Positions 1-7,155 are shown, counted from the stretch's first letter. The stretch is 34,082 nucleotides of DNA from Halorhabdus amylolytica (GCF_004944975.1 NZ_SPQG01000022.1:1-34082); one strand, 5' to 3'. The notes: generated from the sequence alone by a model not told the origin. Numbers and translations are program-made.

Positions 1-54
1 GGGGAATCTCGCGTGGTATCTGGCCGATGATGAGCGCGCACGGCCTGTTTCCCC
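1..54. repeat. Terminal direct repeat (circular contig overlap), left copy
   Basis: These 54 bases are identical to 34029-34082 at the other end of the window. An exact end overlap of this size is what a short-read assembler leaves on a circular molecule. A protein-coding frame continues through the join without a stop, which supports real circularity rather than a linear element with terminal repeats. Confidence 0.93.
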
Positions 55-352
55 AGAGCGATACTGGGTTTCTCGGCTGTGCGAAGAGGGACGAGCCATC
101 TCAGGCAATGTGTTACGTATTGGTGGTGTCGTCGCTCTTGCTGGAATGGTGATGATCGTGCTGTCCCTTAGTGCAGACCTCTACAGCTTGCAAATCGAGC
201 TTCTTCAGCCCTCAATGGCTGGCACTGTGGGCTATGCACTGACGTTGGCGGGGTTCGCTAATGTCGCTCTTGGAGGGGCGCTCAAATTTGGGCTGAGCAT
301 CACTGAGACAATCGTTTCCCGTCGTTCCTCACCGGCAAGTTCGCATTCGTGA
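1..352 (+). CDS. Winged-helix/membrane fusion protein, C-terminal part (starts at 33811)
   Basis: This is the C-terminal part of the protein that begins at 33811. Bases 1-54 duplicate the window end, so new sequence begins at base 55. Two hydrophobic segments are visible (starting near VLRIGGVVALAGMVMIVL and GTVGYALTLAGFANVALG), joined by a short loop, then a Ser/Arg-rich tail and a TGA at 350-352. Read alone, the piece looks like an 80-aa membrane protein starting at 110. The in-phase continuation across the join makes the 189-aa reading better. Function not recognised. Confidence 0.78.
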   Translation, partial: GNLAWYLADDERARPVSPERYWVSRLCEEGRAISGNVLRIGGVVALAGMVMIVLSLSADLYSLQIELLQPSMAGTVGYALTLAGFANVALGGALKFGLSITETIVSRRSSPASSHS

Positions 353-429
353 GTGGGAATTCTCACGCGGGCACACCTGCCTTTATGTATTAGAGTACTG
401 GTGATTGTGTGATAGTACTCTCTTTCAGC

Positions 430-858
430 TCAACCTGACTGGGATAATACAAATCCAATACCAAACAAGATGATTATCAAACTGAACATCTTTGCAAATG
501 AGAAAAGGGTCCCAGGAAGCAATAGGAAAGAAAGACCACCGACTAACGCGATAATGATTCCAGCAACCCCGTCAAAATTCTTTGACCGGAAGTTATGCCA
601 GAGATAGTAACCGGCGGCACTGGCACCGGACACGATCCCAGCAGTAAGTACGGCTATCAATTGTTCTCCTTGGACCATCTCGAGAGCTCTACTTATCCAT
701 ATCGACGAAAAATTCTGAAGAGTGAGACTGCTGTCTTGAATTATCACCTGAAAAAATGATATTATAGAGTTGTTGAAGAGGACAAGAGCAGCGATGCCAA
801 GTAGACCAGCCTTCCACCCCCGATGTATGGCTCTACTGACCAATTTTACGATATTCAT
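430..858 (-). CDS. Small multi-pass membrane protein, unknown function
   Basis: 142 aa. A short basic N-terminus is followed by about four hydrophobic segments: near residues 17-37, 66-86, 98-114 and 118-138, the last two separated by a short hydrophilic turn. There are no charged catalytic motifs and I do not recognise a family. The gene and its flanks are noticeably more AT-rich than most of the element, which suggests a different origin. It stands alone, converging on the winged-helix/membrane protein gene that ends at 352. Confidence 0.65.
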   Translation of the reverse strand: MNIVKLVSRAIHRGWKAGLLGIAALVLFNNSIISFFQVIIQDSSLTLQNFSSIWISRALEMVQGEQLIAVLTAGIVSGASAAGYYLWHNFRSKNFDGVAGIIIALVGGLSFLLLPGTLFSFAKMFSLIIILFGIGFVLSQSG

Positions 859-1058
859 CTTCCGTTAATTGAGAGTGATCTCACCCCATCTTTGAATATT
901 CTCCGCTAAATTCTGTTCGTCTCCATCAATCTCCTTGGTTTGATCCGGCAGAGGACCTCGTCAAGATTGAGACATGGCAGTATTGAGAACTATTTGAAGA
1001 CGCGGTAGACGTCGGAATCTCAACAAGCGTATGTCGCCGTGGAGGCAATCTTGTTTTA

Positions 1059-1499
1059 ATGCAGACAATTTCGCTTACGGATGGGCAAGAGGAACGGGCC
1101 CGGGAGATCTATCATCGGATCCAAGACGGGGGAATCACGCACCCGACCGATATTGTCGAATGGCAGGAGCCAACGAAATCGATAAACTATCAGGAGAAAG
1201 AGAGCACGCTCCCACGCTACGAGGGATTCATTGACCCTGCCGATATCAAGGGGGCTATTGGCTCTACAGATCGACTTGAGAGGAATAGGCTGAGTGCAGC
1301 GTTAGTCCGACTAATCCAGGGCGATTTCGAGGTCAAGAACAGCTATCCTCCTGTTCTTCGGAAGCTCGGCGACAACTATTACGTCACCACAGATGGACGC
1401 CACCGGTGTATCGCCGCGAAAGCAGTCGCTCTTGAAGAGTTCTACGTGGAGTACGAGGAGGTTCCTGATCGTCTGCTTGTCGATTCCGAGAGCGATTGA
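1059..1499 (+). CDS. ParB/sulfiredoxin-fold (ParB-like nuclease domain) protein
   Basis: 146 aa. The C-terminal half (VLRKLGDNYYVTTDGRHRCIAAKAV followed by a beta strand ending near EYEEVP) has the DGRHR motif and helix of the ParB/Srx fold: an uncharged strand, then D-G-x-H-R-x-x-A at the nucleotide-binding turn. The helix-turn-helix and dimer domains of true ParB are absent, so it is a stand-alone ParB-like domain, seen in plasmid and defence proteins as well as in partition systems. An upstream ATG at 1031 lies in another frame and is not used. No ParA gene is adjacent. Fold assignment is fairly sure; role unknown. Confidence 0.72.
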   Translation: MQTISLTDGQEERAREIYHRIQDGGITHPTDIVEWQEPTKSINYQEKESTLPRYEGFIDPADIKGAIGSTDRLERNRLSAALVRLIQGDFEVKNSYPPVLRKLGDNYYVTTDGRHRCIAAKAVALEEFYVEYEEVPDRLLVDSESD

Positions 1500-1578
1500 G
1501 GTGCAGCTGTCTATCGTCTTAGTTCTGTAAACTGAAACTCGTTACCAATCTCCGATAGCTACCTCGGTGATTCAACCC

Positions 1579-1716
1579 TCAATCCATACTGGCGAGAACC
1601 CGCTGACAAACCCACGCGTGGGGACCGTCGCTGTTGGCTTCGCGCTCGAGTTCCTCACGGTAGTCCTCGGGGAAGTTTCGATTCTGTTCTCCAGTCGTGG
1701 TGGTGTTGGTCGCCAT
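1579..1716 (-). CDS. Small acidic protein, 45 aa, end of the 1.7-2.5 kb operon
   Basis: A 45-aa frame begins with ATG at 1716, three bases after the stop of the preceding minus-strand gene (1719-1721), and has GGAGG just upstream. The product starts MATNTTTTGEQNR and is hydrophilic, with a run of acidic residues in EDYREELEREAN. No family recognised. Spacing and ribosome binding site are the main support. Confidence 0.5.
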   Translation of the reverse strand: MATNTTTTGEQNRNFPEDYREELEREANSDGPHAWVCQRVLASMD

Positions 1717-1718
1717 CT

Positions 1719-2504
1719 CTACGCCTCCGTGTCTGCGTGGCGGTCCTCTCCGGTTGAAGTGTGGGGGTTAGACGCTGAAGACCCACCTCCACCGCCCCGA
1801 TCCTGGCCGTCATCGTCGCCACTGTCGAACTCCGGCAGCAGATCTTTCGGCTCGAACTCCTCGCCACCGTCGAGCGACCACTCGTGCTCAAGTTCGAGGA
1901 AATCCAGGAGATACTCCTCGACGTCCCGTGCCGTTCGTTCCCTCTCGCCCGTGAGCGCGAGATGCTGCTCCCACAGTCGGACCCAGCGGACGATCTCGCT
2001 CGGCACCTCCGCCTTGACCTGTCCAGTCACCTCGCCGTAGTACTCGTTTTCGTGACCGGCCAGCGCACCCTCCAACTCTCGCATCACCCACTCGGCCGTG
2101 GTCTGGTCGTCCTCCTTCACGATATCGATCAACTCGATCATCGGCGAGGTGAGTTCGATAGTCACCGGGACTGCCCCGTCACGATCGGCGTCGGCGTGGC
2201 GTTGGTGGATGTCCCGCTCGGATGTCTCGGCCAGCTCGTGACTGTTCTTCCCTCCGTCTGTCGCCGGATCCTCGCCGAGACACTCGCCAGCAGCGGCCAG
2301 TGTGGCGGGATCGTCGGCAGCTCTGAGTACGACTCGGTCAAGCGCTTCCAGGGCGTTCATCACGTTCCCGCTCTGGTCGCCGAAAGAACTCCTCGGGACC
2401 CCCTCGAGTGCCTCCTTGGCGGTCAACGCTGCGACGAGGGCTTCAGGCTCGGGCGTCGGTTTCGCGTCGGTACTGTCAGTTGCGTCGGCGTTCGTGGTTG
2501 ACAT
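1719..2504 (-). CDS. Acidic hypothetical protein, 261 aa
   Basis: The start is at 2504 (MSTTNADATD), preceded by GGAGGT; an in-frame upstream start at 2615 would read through the TTAACCAACA inverted repeat and is unlikely. The N-terminal ~100 residues are low-complexity and acidic. The central part (ELTSPMIELIDIVKEDDQTTAEWVMRELEGAL) looks like a compact helical domain that resembles ribbon-helix-helix proteins in pattern only. The C-terminus is a Gly/Asp-rich linker. No catalytic motif. The inverted repeat at 2543-2570 lies about 40 bp upstream of the ATG, where it could act as an operator. Confidence 0.6.
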   Translation of the reverse strand: MSTTNADATDSTDAKPTPEPEALVAALTAKEALEGVPRSSFGDQSGNVMNALEALDRVVLRAADDPATLAAAGECLGEDPATDGGKNSHELAETSERDIHQRHADADRDGAVPVTIELTSPMIELIDIVKEDDQTTAEWVMRELEGALAGHENEYYGEVTGQVKAEVPSEIVRWVRLWEQHLALTGERERTARDVEEYLLDFLELEHEWSLDGGEEFEPKDLLPEFDSGDDDGQDRGGGGGSSASNPHTSTGEDRHADTEA

Positions 2505-2542
2505 TCGTGCGACCTCCGTGGGCCAGCCGCCTCGACGGGCGA

Positions 2543-2570
2543 TTAACCAACACCCGGCTATGTTGGTTAA
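2543..2570. promoter_or_regulatory. Inverted repeat IR1, TTAACCAACA / TGTTGGTTAA, 8-bp spacer
   Basis: A perfect 10-bp inverted repeat with an 8-bp spacer lies in the gap between two minus-strand genes, just upstream of the gene starting at 2504. It is the tightest of five copies of the same arms in the window. The position suggests a protein-binding operator. Confidence 0.8.
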
Positions 2571-2623
2571 ACTCCCATCGCCGAGACGGCGACCCGATCC
2601 GGGGCCGGCGGGCAAACAGCCCG

Positions 2624-2869
2624 CTACTCGTGGACATGGATGTGGGCGTGTACCTCGACGACGAGCCGGCCGTCATCGCCGACGTTGAGGCTGGCCGTCG
2701 CACCCGGCCCTGCGTCGCTCGTGGCCCCGTCAGGGGCGTCCTGATTGCTCTCGTGGACTGGGTGCTGTTTCCCACACGACGGGCAGCGTGTCGTGTCCTG
2801 GCCGGGAGCGACGCCGTCGCGGGCGGTGTCGAAGACGGTTCCGCACCGCTCGCACTCAACTTCGGTCAT
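2624..2869 (-). CDS. Zinc-ribbon protein, 81 aa
   Basis: The N-terminus holds two CxxC knuckles (CERCG near residue 6 and CPSCG near residue 29), the pattern of a zinc ribbon. The C-terminus is a short beta-type segment rich in His (EVHAHIHVHE). The ATG at 2869 overlaps the end of the upstream gene by 14 bp, so it is the last member of the operon that starts at 5559. Likely a small nucleic-acid- or protein-binding protein; specific role unknown. Confidence 0.65.
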   Translation of the reverse strand: MTEVECERCGTVFDTARDGVAPGQDTTRCPSCGKQHPVHESNQDAPDGATSDAGPGATASLNVGDDGRLVVEVHAHIHVHE

Positions 2870-3086
2870 CGTCCTGCCCCGGAAAGCACGCCCTGCAGGG
2901 GTCGTAGTGCGATTCGATCAGTGAGCGTTCTTTCTCCAGCAGGCTCCGGCCATCCGCCCCACAGAGCGGCCGTAACTCGCTGTCAGGCATCCGGACAGCC
3001 TTGTGGTACACTCTTCCGCCATTCCCAGCGAAGGTGAGGACCGTCTCTGTGGCGTTGTCCTCCCCGTCGTCGGTAGCGACATCCAT
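2856..3086 (-). CDS. Small cysteine/histidine-rich protein, 76 aa
   Basis: The start is ATG at 3086, overlapping the TGA of the TnpB-like gene (TGATG); a GTG three bases earlier is also possible. Cysteines occur in LCGADG and in HYDPCRACF, giving one possible metal site near the C-terminus. The N-terminal segment ETVLTFAGNGGRVYHKA looks like two beta strands. No family recognised. Part of the overlapping minus-strand operon. Confidence 0.6.
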   Translation of the reverse strand: MDVATDDGEDNATETVLTFAGNGGRVYHKAVRMPDSELRPLCGADGRSLLEKERSLIESHYDPCRACFPGQDDDRS

Positions 3087-3748
3087 CACAGCTCACCTTT
3101 GATCTTGTCGACGGCGCGTCGAGCGATCGAGACAGCGGCGCTTCGATCGCGATCGACGGTCTCGACAGGGCAGTCTGGCGTCGTACAGGTGATCGTCTCG
3201 TCCTCGACGTGAGCGAGCAGCTCGCACTCGTGGCAGGCGTTGGTCGTGTGTGTCGGATCGACGTACACGGGGTGATATCCGGCGTCACCCAGCGCGGTCT
3301 CCAGGCGGTCCTGAACGACGGGAAAGAGCCACGCGTCGAGGTCCTTCCCCTGGGTTCGCGCGTCGGTCAAGGACACCCACTCCTGGCCGAGTGCCTCGAG
3401 GGCGACGACGTCCGCGTCATGGGCCGCCAGATAGCCCAGCAGCGTCGCGATCGCGTCGTCGACGTGGTCCACGAGCAACGCCCGGTAGTGTCGATCGAGA
3501 CGGACAGCGTCGCTCTTCGCGTCGTCTGTCGTCGCCTGGCGCCGGCGAGTCGCTTCGCGAAGGTCAGCGAACAGCGCCCGGGCCGGCTCGCCGTCAACGC
3601 TGACGGCGCTCGCCACGTCGGGCGTGGCATCCGCTGGCGCGGCCGTGAAGAGCTGTCGAAGTCCCAGGTCCACGCCGACGATCGTGGGATCGTCGTCTGG
3701 CCCAGGCGTGGCGTTGGCCGTCGCGACGGGCGACGTGTGGCTACTCAT
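3086..3748 (-). CDS. TnpB-like RuvC/zinc-ribbon protein, lacking the N-terminal half
   Basis: 220 aa. TnpB is the RNA-guided nuclease of IS200/IS605 elements. The three RuvC blocks are visible: D27 in IVGVDLGL, E118 in VVALEAL, and DRDRSAAVSIARR with D199/D201. A zinc ribbon sits between blocks II and III (CHEC at 172-175, C188 and C193, preceded by the typical DPTHTTNACHEC). All three acidic positions are kept. The ~150-residue N-terminal part that binds guide RNA and target DNA in TnpB (about 370-400 aa) is missing. The ATG at 3748 overlaps the upstream gene by 8 bp, so the protein is built into an operon with no tnpA and no visible transposon ends. It may be a domesticated nuclease, a regulator or a shortened relic. 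Family assignment is solid; function is open. Confidence 0.82.
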   Translation of the reverse strand: MSSHTSPVATANATPGPDDDPTIVGVDLGLRQLFTAAPADATPDVASAVSVDGEPARALFADLREATRRRQATTDDAKSDAVRLDRHYRALLVDHVDDAIATLLGYLAAHDADVVALEALGQEWVSLTDARTQGKDLDAWLFPVVQDRLETALGDAGYHPVYVDPTHTTNACHECELLAHVEDETITCTTPDCPVETVDRDRSAAVSIARRAVDKIKGEL

Positions 3749-4097
3749 CAGCCACCTCCCGATCGAGGTGCTCCAGTGGGTCGATGTCGTCGGTACTCCC
3801 GCGGCCGATTGATTCGTGCATGACACGGTACGGGATCGGTGGAACTGGGTCGCCCCACGGTTCGACGCCCGCAACGGGTGCGGCGTAATCCTCGACACAG
3901 CGGCGTGCATGGTTCAACGCCAACCGTAGCTGGCGAACCTGTTCGTGGGTCACGGCCTCGCCCTTACGGAGTGTATCCTCGACGTCGTGAGACGCTTCTA
4001 CAAGCTCGGTACGGGCTTTGCCGAGCTCGCTACGCAGGAGCCCACGCCCCACGTCTTCCCACCTGACACCGCACTCTCGATCGTCGCGTGGTGTCAC
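3741..4097 (-). CDS. Helical hypothetical protein, 118 aa
   Basis: Mostly alpha-helical by composition: residues of about 18-70 form a continuous heptad-like helix (LLRSELGKARTELVEASHDV, then VRQLRLALNHARRCVEDYAA). A Pro-rich turn and an acidic tail follow. The start at 4097 overlaps the TGA of the upstream gene in ATGA. No family recognised. It lies directly before the TnpB-like gene and could be its partner by position only. Confidence 0.6.
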   Translation of the reverse strand: MTPRDDRECGVRWEDVGRGLLRSELGKARTELVEASHDVEDTLRKGEAVTHEQVRQLRLALNHARRCVEDYAAPVAGVEPWGDPVPPIPYRVMHESIGRGSTDDIDPLEHLDREVADE

Positions 4098-4480
4098 GCC
4101 GATCCCTCCAGTTCGGCCTCACGCTCGCGCTTTTTTTCGAGGACCTCGATGAACGCCTCGTGGGCCTCTTCATCGGCGTCGATCGCGTCGTAGTTGATGT
4201 CACAGGCAATCCAGCCGGCACAGTCACCGCAGAGTATCCCCGTGAGCCGGCCCGGAAGGTCCGCGGGCCCAAGCGGGAACTCCAACTCAATCGGGAACCC
4301 AGTCTCGACCGGGTCGCCACACTGCATACAGACGCCCTCAGGGAGATCGTGATCCTGCACGAGCTGGCAGGCACGGCAGATGTCCGCCTCGAGGGGCGCG
4401 ATCGGCGCGACGGTCGTGTGATCGACCATCTCCGGCAGCTTTTCCGCGCCACAGACCTCGCACTCCTGGCGGTCAGGCAT
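4094..4480 (-). CDS. Four-CxxC zinc-finger protein, 128 aa
   Basis: The start at 4480 (MPDRQECEVCG) overlaps the upstream gene by 8 bp. Four knuckles are visible: CEVC (7-10), CRAC, CMQC and CGDC, making two treble-clef or ribbon-type zinc sites, followed by a helical charged C-terminus (EAFIEVLEKKREREAELEGSA). No catalytic motif. Probably a nucleic-acid- or protein-binding component made together with the SWIM and TnpB-like proteins. Confidence 0.65.
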   Translation of the reverse strand: MPDRQECEVCGAEKLPEMVDHTTVAPIAPLEADICRACQLVQDHDLPEGVCMQCGDPVETGFPIELEFPLGPADLPGRLTGILCGDCAGWIACDINYDAIDADEEAHEAFIEVLEKKREREAELEGSA

Positions 4481-4775
4481 CGATTCCGCCACCTCCTGCT
4501 TCGTCCTTCGAGCCTTGAAGCGCCCGGGCGGCGTCCTCGGCGAGTTGTGGCCGTGGCGTGGTCGTCGCCGAGCGCCCAGCGTACTGATCGAGGACCTCAT
4601 CGATGGACAACCCGAACTCGCTGGCAGTCCGTCGGCCACTCGGCAGGGCCCGCGACGCCGTCGAGTAGTACCGGACACCGTCGTGTGGGATCCGCTTGCG
4701 GGCCTCCAGATCCCCCTCGTCGGTCACGAGAAGCGTGTAGTCACCGTCGCCGGCATCGTCGATGACGCGGGCCAT
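4473..4775 (-). CDS. Hypothetical protein, 100 aa
   Basis: The start at 4775 overlaps the TGA of the upstream gene (ATGA). The N-terminal 35 residues alternate like beta strands (YTLLVTDEGDLEARKRIPHDGVRYY); a helical stretch (ASEFGLSIDEVLDQYAG) and a Gly-rich tail follow. Not recognised. Confidence 0.58.
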   Translation of the reverse strand: MARVIDDAGDGDYTLLVTDEGDLEARKRIPHDGVRYYSTASRALPSGRRTASEFGLSIDEVLDQYAGRSATTTPRPQLAEDAARALQGSKDEAGGGGIDA

Positions 4776-5038
4776 CAGGCATCACCGCCGTCGCGGATGT
4801 GGGAGATGGCATCGACCAGTGCGTCCAGGCCCTCGCCGTCCAGCGTGAGCTCAACGCGGGTGTCTTCATCCGACGCGAACAGTGTCGCGTGTGGCTCGCT
4901 TGTACTCAGTGGCGTGTAGTCCGGCGCTTTGATGTGGAGTTTCGTGTCCGCTTGTGACTCCATCTCAAGCTTGCCCTCCTGGATCCGTGCGGTGACGGCG
5001 ACGTCGTCGATCGTGGTGACGTCTGCAAGGGGTGGCAT
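4775..5038 (-). CDS. Hypothetical protein, 87 aa
   Basis: The start at 5038 overlaps the stop of the SWIM-protein gene (ATGA). The composition suggests two or three beta strands, then a C-terminal helix (GEGLDALVDAISHIRDG). No cysteines and no known motif. Second gene of the minus-strand operon. Confidence 0.58.
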   Translation of the reverse strand: MPPLADVTTIDDVAVTARIQEGKLEMESQADTKLHIKAPDYTPLSTSEPHATLFASDEDTRVELTLDGEGLDALVDAISHIRDGGDA

Positions 5039-5559
5039 CAGATATCACCGTCCTCGGCGCTCGCCGGCGTCTCGAAGCCCTCGCGGTAGCACGCGAAGCA
5101 CGGCAGGTCTGCGTCAGTGTTCCACTCGCCGCACTCGCAGTCGTCGGGGCGGCCGTCGTCCTTGATGTCGGGCTCAAGGATCTCGCCGTCGTCACTGGCG
5201 ATGATGATCCCACCGTCAGCAGCTGCGACCTGTGGCGTGGCCTCGACGTGGTCGCCCAGCTGCTCGTCGATCGCGCCGGTGTCGGCCCACGACGGGATCG
5301 TCCGCTCGCCCGTCGCAAACTCCGCACGCCGGATGTGTTTACAGCGTGCCTCTCTGTACTCGTGGTCGGGACAGGTGCAACGCTCTTCGCGAAGATCGAC
5401 GCCGTAGGTGCCGCCGTTCTCGCCGACGACGGTGTAGACGTCACCCCCCTTCGGCAGGACGCTCATGCACTCCGTGAGCGCTCGGGCATCGCGATCATCG
5501 AGGTCGGTACGTCGGTCCGTGGCGGCAGTCTGAAGTGCCGCCGAGTCGTGTTTCGACAT
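5038..5559 (-). CDS. SWIM zinc-finger protein
   Basis: 173 aa. A SWIM finger (CxCx(n)CxH) is clear at about residues 61-76: CTCPDHEYREARCKHIRR, preceded by a beta hairpin (DVYTVVGENGGTYGVDLREER), as in known SWIM proteins. SWIM fingers bind DNA or protein partners and are common in haloarchaeal plasmids and viruses. A second possible metal site, CECG with CFAC, lies near the C-terminus. First gene of the operon running down to 2624, with its promoter in the repeat-bearing gap at 5560-5760. Confidence 0.75.
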   Translation of the reverse strand: MSKHDSAALQTAATDRRTDLDDRDARALTECMSVLPKGGDVYTVVGENGGTYGVDLREERCTCPDHEYREARCKHIRRAEFATGERTIPSWADTGAIDEQLGDHVEATPQVAAADGGIIIASDDGEILEPDIKDDGRPDDCECGEWNTDADLPCFACYREGFETPASAEDGDI

Positions 5560-5648
5560 GCTGTCTCAGAGCCGAGACAGAACCGCTCGGGTGCTCCAAC
5601 ACCCGGGCACTTCTCCGAACGAAGCGCCTCGAGGAGCGGGCCTGCCTT

Positions 5649-5713
5649 ACCCATACATACATCTGCATGGGTAATAAAAGTACCGGGTCATACATCTGCA
5701 TGGGGTTTTATTA
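5649..5713. promoter_or_regulatory. Divergent promoter region with two CATACATCTGCATGGG repeats
   Basis: Two exact 16-bp copies of CATACATCTGCATGGG (5656-5671 and 5689-5704) lie 33 bp apart, three helical turns. The first is also part of an inverted repeat ACCCAT/ATGGGT (5649-5654 and 5667-5672). TTTTATTA at 5706-5713 can serve as a TATA box for the plus-strand gene. The repeats sit between the minus-strand operon and the winged-helix gene, so the winged-helix protein is a candidate to bind them. Confidence 0.68.
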
Positions 5714-5762
5714 TTCCACGGATTCATCCACCTTTATGGGGAAGACGAGATCACATGGGGCC

Positions 5763-5990
5763 ATGCCCTACGATGAGCGTGACGAGGAGACTGGGCAGTT
5801 TAGCCCGACGTTTTCCGACTCAGACTTCCTCGAAGCTGTGGGAGATGGCGATCTCCCGACGACGAGTGATGTCGCGGACGCGGTCGGGTGTGAGTACCGG
5901 ACCGCCTACGAGCGGTTGAACCGGCTCGAAGATGAGAGCAGGGTTCAATCGAAGACAGTGGGGAACTCTCTCGTCTGGCAGCTGTCTTAG
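5763..5990 (+). CDS. Winged-helix DNA-binding protein, 75 aa
   Basis: MPYDERDEETGQFSP followed by FLEAVGDGDLPTTSDVADAVGCEYRTAYERLNRLEDESRVQSKTVGNSLVWQL is a typical short haloarchaeal winged helix: helix 2 TSDVADAVG, recognition helix YRTAYERLNRL and a wing ending in VWQL. I chose ATG 5763 by likeness to such proteins. ATG 5736, nine codons earlier in frame, lies 23-30 bp after the TATA-like TTTTATTA and would be a leaderless start. Likely a local transcription regulator of the divergent promoter it sits beside. Confidence 0.72.
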   Translation: MPYDERDEETGQFSPTFSDSDFLEAVGDGDLPTTSDVADAVGCEYRTAYERLNRLEDESRVQSKTVGNSLVWQLS

Positions 5991-5994
5991 AACC

Positions 5995-6417
5995 ATGGGC
6001 GAGGATGACGACGTCGATCCAGAGGATCCACGCCCGGAAGGACACTACCCTCGATTCGCCGATAACGAGTGGCACTATGTTCCTGACGAGCTGGCACAGA
6101 CGATCTCGCTCGGCCCAGCTGGCGACGGTGAGGAAAGTCAAGACTGGGTGCTGACGTACACACCGGAGAAGCGCGACGACACTGACAGAGAAAAGGTTCT
6201 CGTCCGGCTGACGCCGCGATCGCTGCACGAACTCTATATCGAGACGAAGGACCTCTCAGCTGACCAGCGGATGCATGGCCACAGTGCTGAGTGTGATCTT
6301 TGTGGCGACCAGGTCGATCTCGACGAGGCGATCCCGAACCCGCGGGGTGAGCCGTGTCACAAGCACTGCTGGGCGGAGTACACAGGTGCACCGGACTGGT
6401 TTGCTGATCACGTGTAG
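5995..6417 (+). CDS. Hypothetical protein with C-terminal CxxC/CxxHC motif, 140 aa (intact paralog)
   Basis: Begins MGEDDDVDPEDPRPEGHYPRF. The middle has a strand-rich domain (DWVLTYTPEKR ... EKVLVRLTPRSLHELYIETK) and the C-terminus a possible zinc site (AECDLCGDQ ... PCHKHCWAEYTGAPDWF). The same protein is encoded in broken form on the minus strand at 10160-10867, matching in DPEDPRPxGHY, VRLTPxxLHELxIExK, GHSAECxLCG and the C-terminal AEYTGAPDWF/AEAFGAPPWC, so this copy helps define the decay there. It starts five bases after the winged-helix gene, so the two are probably co-transcribed. Function unknown. Confidence 0.68.
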   Translation: MGEDDDVDPEDPRPEGHYPRFADNEWHYVPDELAQTISLGPAGDGEESQDWVLTYTPEKRDDTDREKVLVRLTPRSLHELYIETKDLSADQRMHGHSAECDLCGDQVDLDEAIPNPRGEPCHKHCWAEYTGAPDWFADHV

Positions 6418-6539
6418 TGGCGGCAGGCCGTCAAACCGGATGTAATGATAATCTGACCTCATACCAAGCACACTTGGCCCAATCGAAGACAGATGGTTAA
6501 CTCTCAGAGATAGTGGCAGCGGGGAGTGGCCAGTAAGCG

Positions 6540-6983
6540 CTACGGAAGCAAATCTCGGAGATCGTCTTCGTCGAGTGCGTCGTGCTGTTCAAGGTATGCA
6601 TCGACGTCGGAGACTGACTCCAGGTCCGTGACTTCTTCTGCCATCGTTTCTGCACTTGGACTATATTCGGCCAGAGCTTTGTACGGATAATCGTGGGTGA
6701 TATCGATGAAGAAGAGAAAGATGACGTGGTACTCAGTATTCCCACGAGGAATCTCGTCGACGACCTTCGTGTACAGTCGCCCCTGATCACCGACGGTGAT
6801 GATGTCGAGGTTTGCAATCCGCTCGTACACAAAAGAACTGGGCGGTGCCTCGCTCTCGACGATATTCAACAAACGTTGAATGACGGCTTCCTGTTCAGAA
6901 GCATCGAGTTCAGATAGATTCGCAGCAGCCTCCCCAGCAAAGATAACCCTTGTCTCTTCGTCCGAGAGGGGAACACGACTCAC
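6540..6983 (-). CDS. Possible RelE/ParE-like toxin of a toxin-antitoxin pair
   Basis: 147 aa. The core (ASEQEAVIQRLLNIVESEAP, then YERIANLDIITVGDQGRLYTKVVDEI and YHVIFLFFIDITHDYPY) has the helix-helix-strand order and the GRLYTKV...YHVIFLF strands of RelE/ParE-type toxins, with an extra acidic C-terminal tail of about 40 residues. It follows by 19 bp a 50-aa gene whose product looks like an antitoxin. The fold call rests on pattern only and the family is not certain; the gene pair arrangement is the stronger evidence. Confidence 0.6.
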   Translation of the reverse strand: MSRVPLSDEETRVIFAGEAAANLSELDASEQEAVIQRLLNIVESEAPPSSFVYERIANLDIITVGDQGRLYTKVVDEIPRGNTEYHVIFLFFIDITHDYPYKALAEYSPSAETMAEEVTDLESVSDVDAYLEQHDALDEDDLRDLLP

Positions 6984-7002
6984 AGCTACTCCGAGAAAAT
7001 AG

Positions 7003-7155
7003 TCAGTACTTCAAAATAGACTCGATGTCCTCTTTGCTTGCAGTACGCCCCTCGGCGATGTCTTCGATCCCGCGAAGAACCCCTTCTGGGACCTCGGGAC
7101 GCTCTTCGTCTTCGGCGTCGCCCTCGTGGTCGTCGCCGGTTGGGTGAAGACTCAT
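7003..7155 (-). CDS. Small antitoxin-like protein, 50 aa
   Basis: ATG at 7155, stop at 7003-7005. A short acidic disordered N-terminus (MSLHPTGDDHEGDAEDEERP) is followed by EVPEGVLRGIEDIAEGRTASKEDIESILKY. This short helical peptide fits an antitoxin that wraps a RelE-like toxin. It lies directly upstream of the 147-aa toxin-like gene on the same strand, the usual antitoxin-toxin order. Confidence 0.62.
   Translation of the reverse strand: MSLHPTGDDHEGDAEDEERPEVPEGVLRGIEDIAEGRTASKEDIESILKY

Noticed and set aside
1567-2501. Plus-strand frames of 157 and 205 aa
   Set aside because: They are antisense to the acidic minus-strand gene starting at 2504, which has a ribosome binding site and haloarchaeal composition.
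3086-3748. Complete IS200/IS605-type insertion sequence
   Set aside because: No tnpA, no subterminal palindromes and translational overlap with both neighbours.
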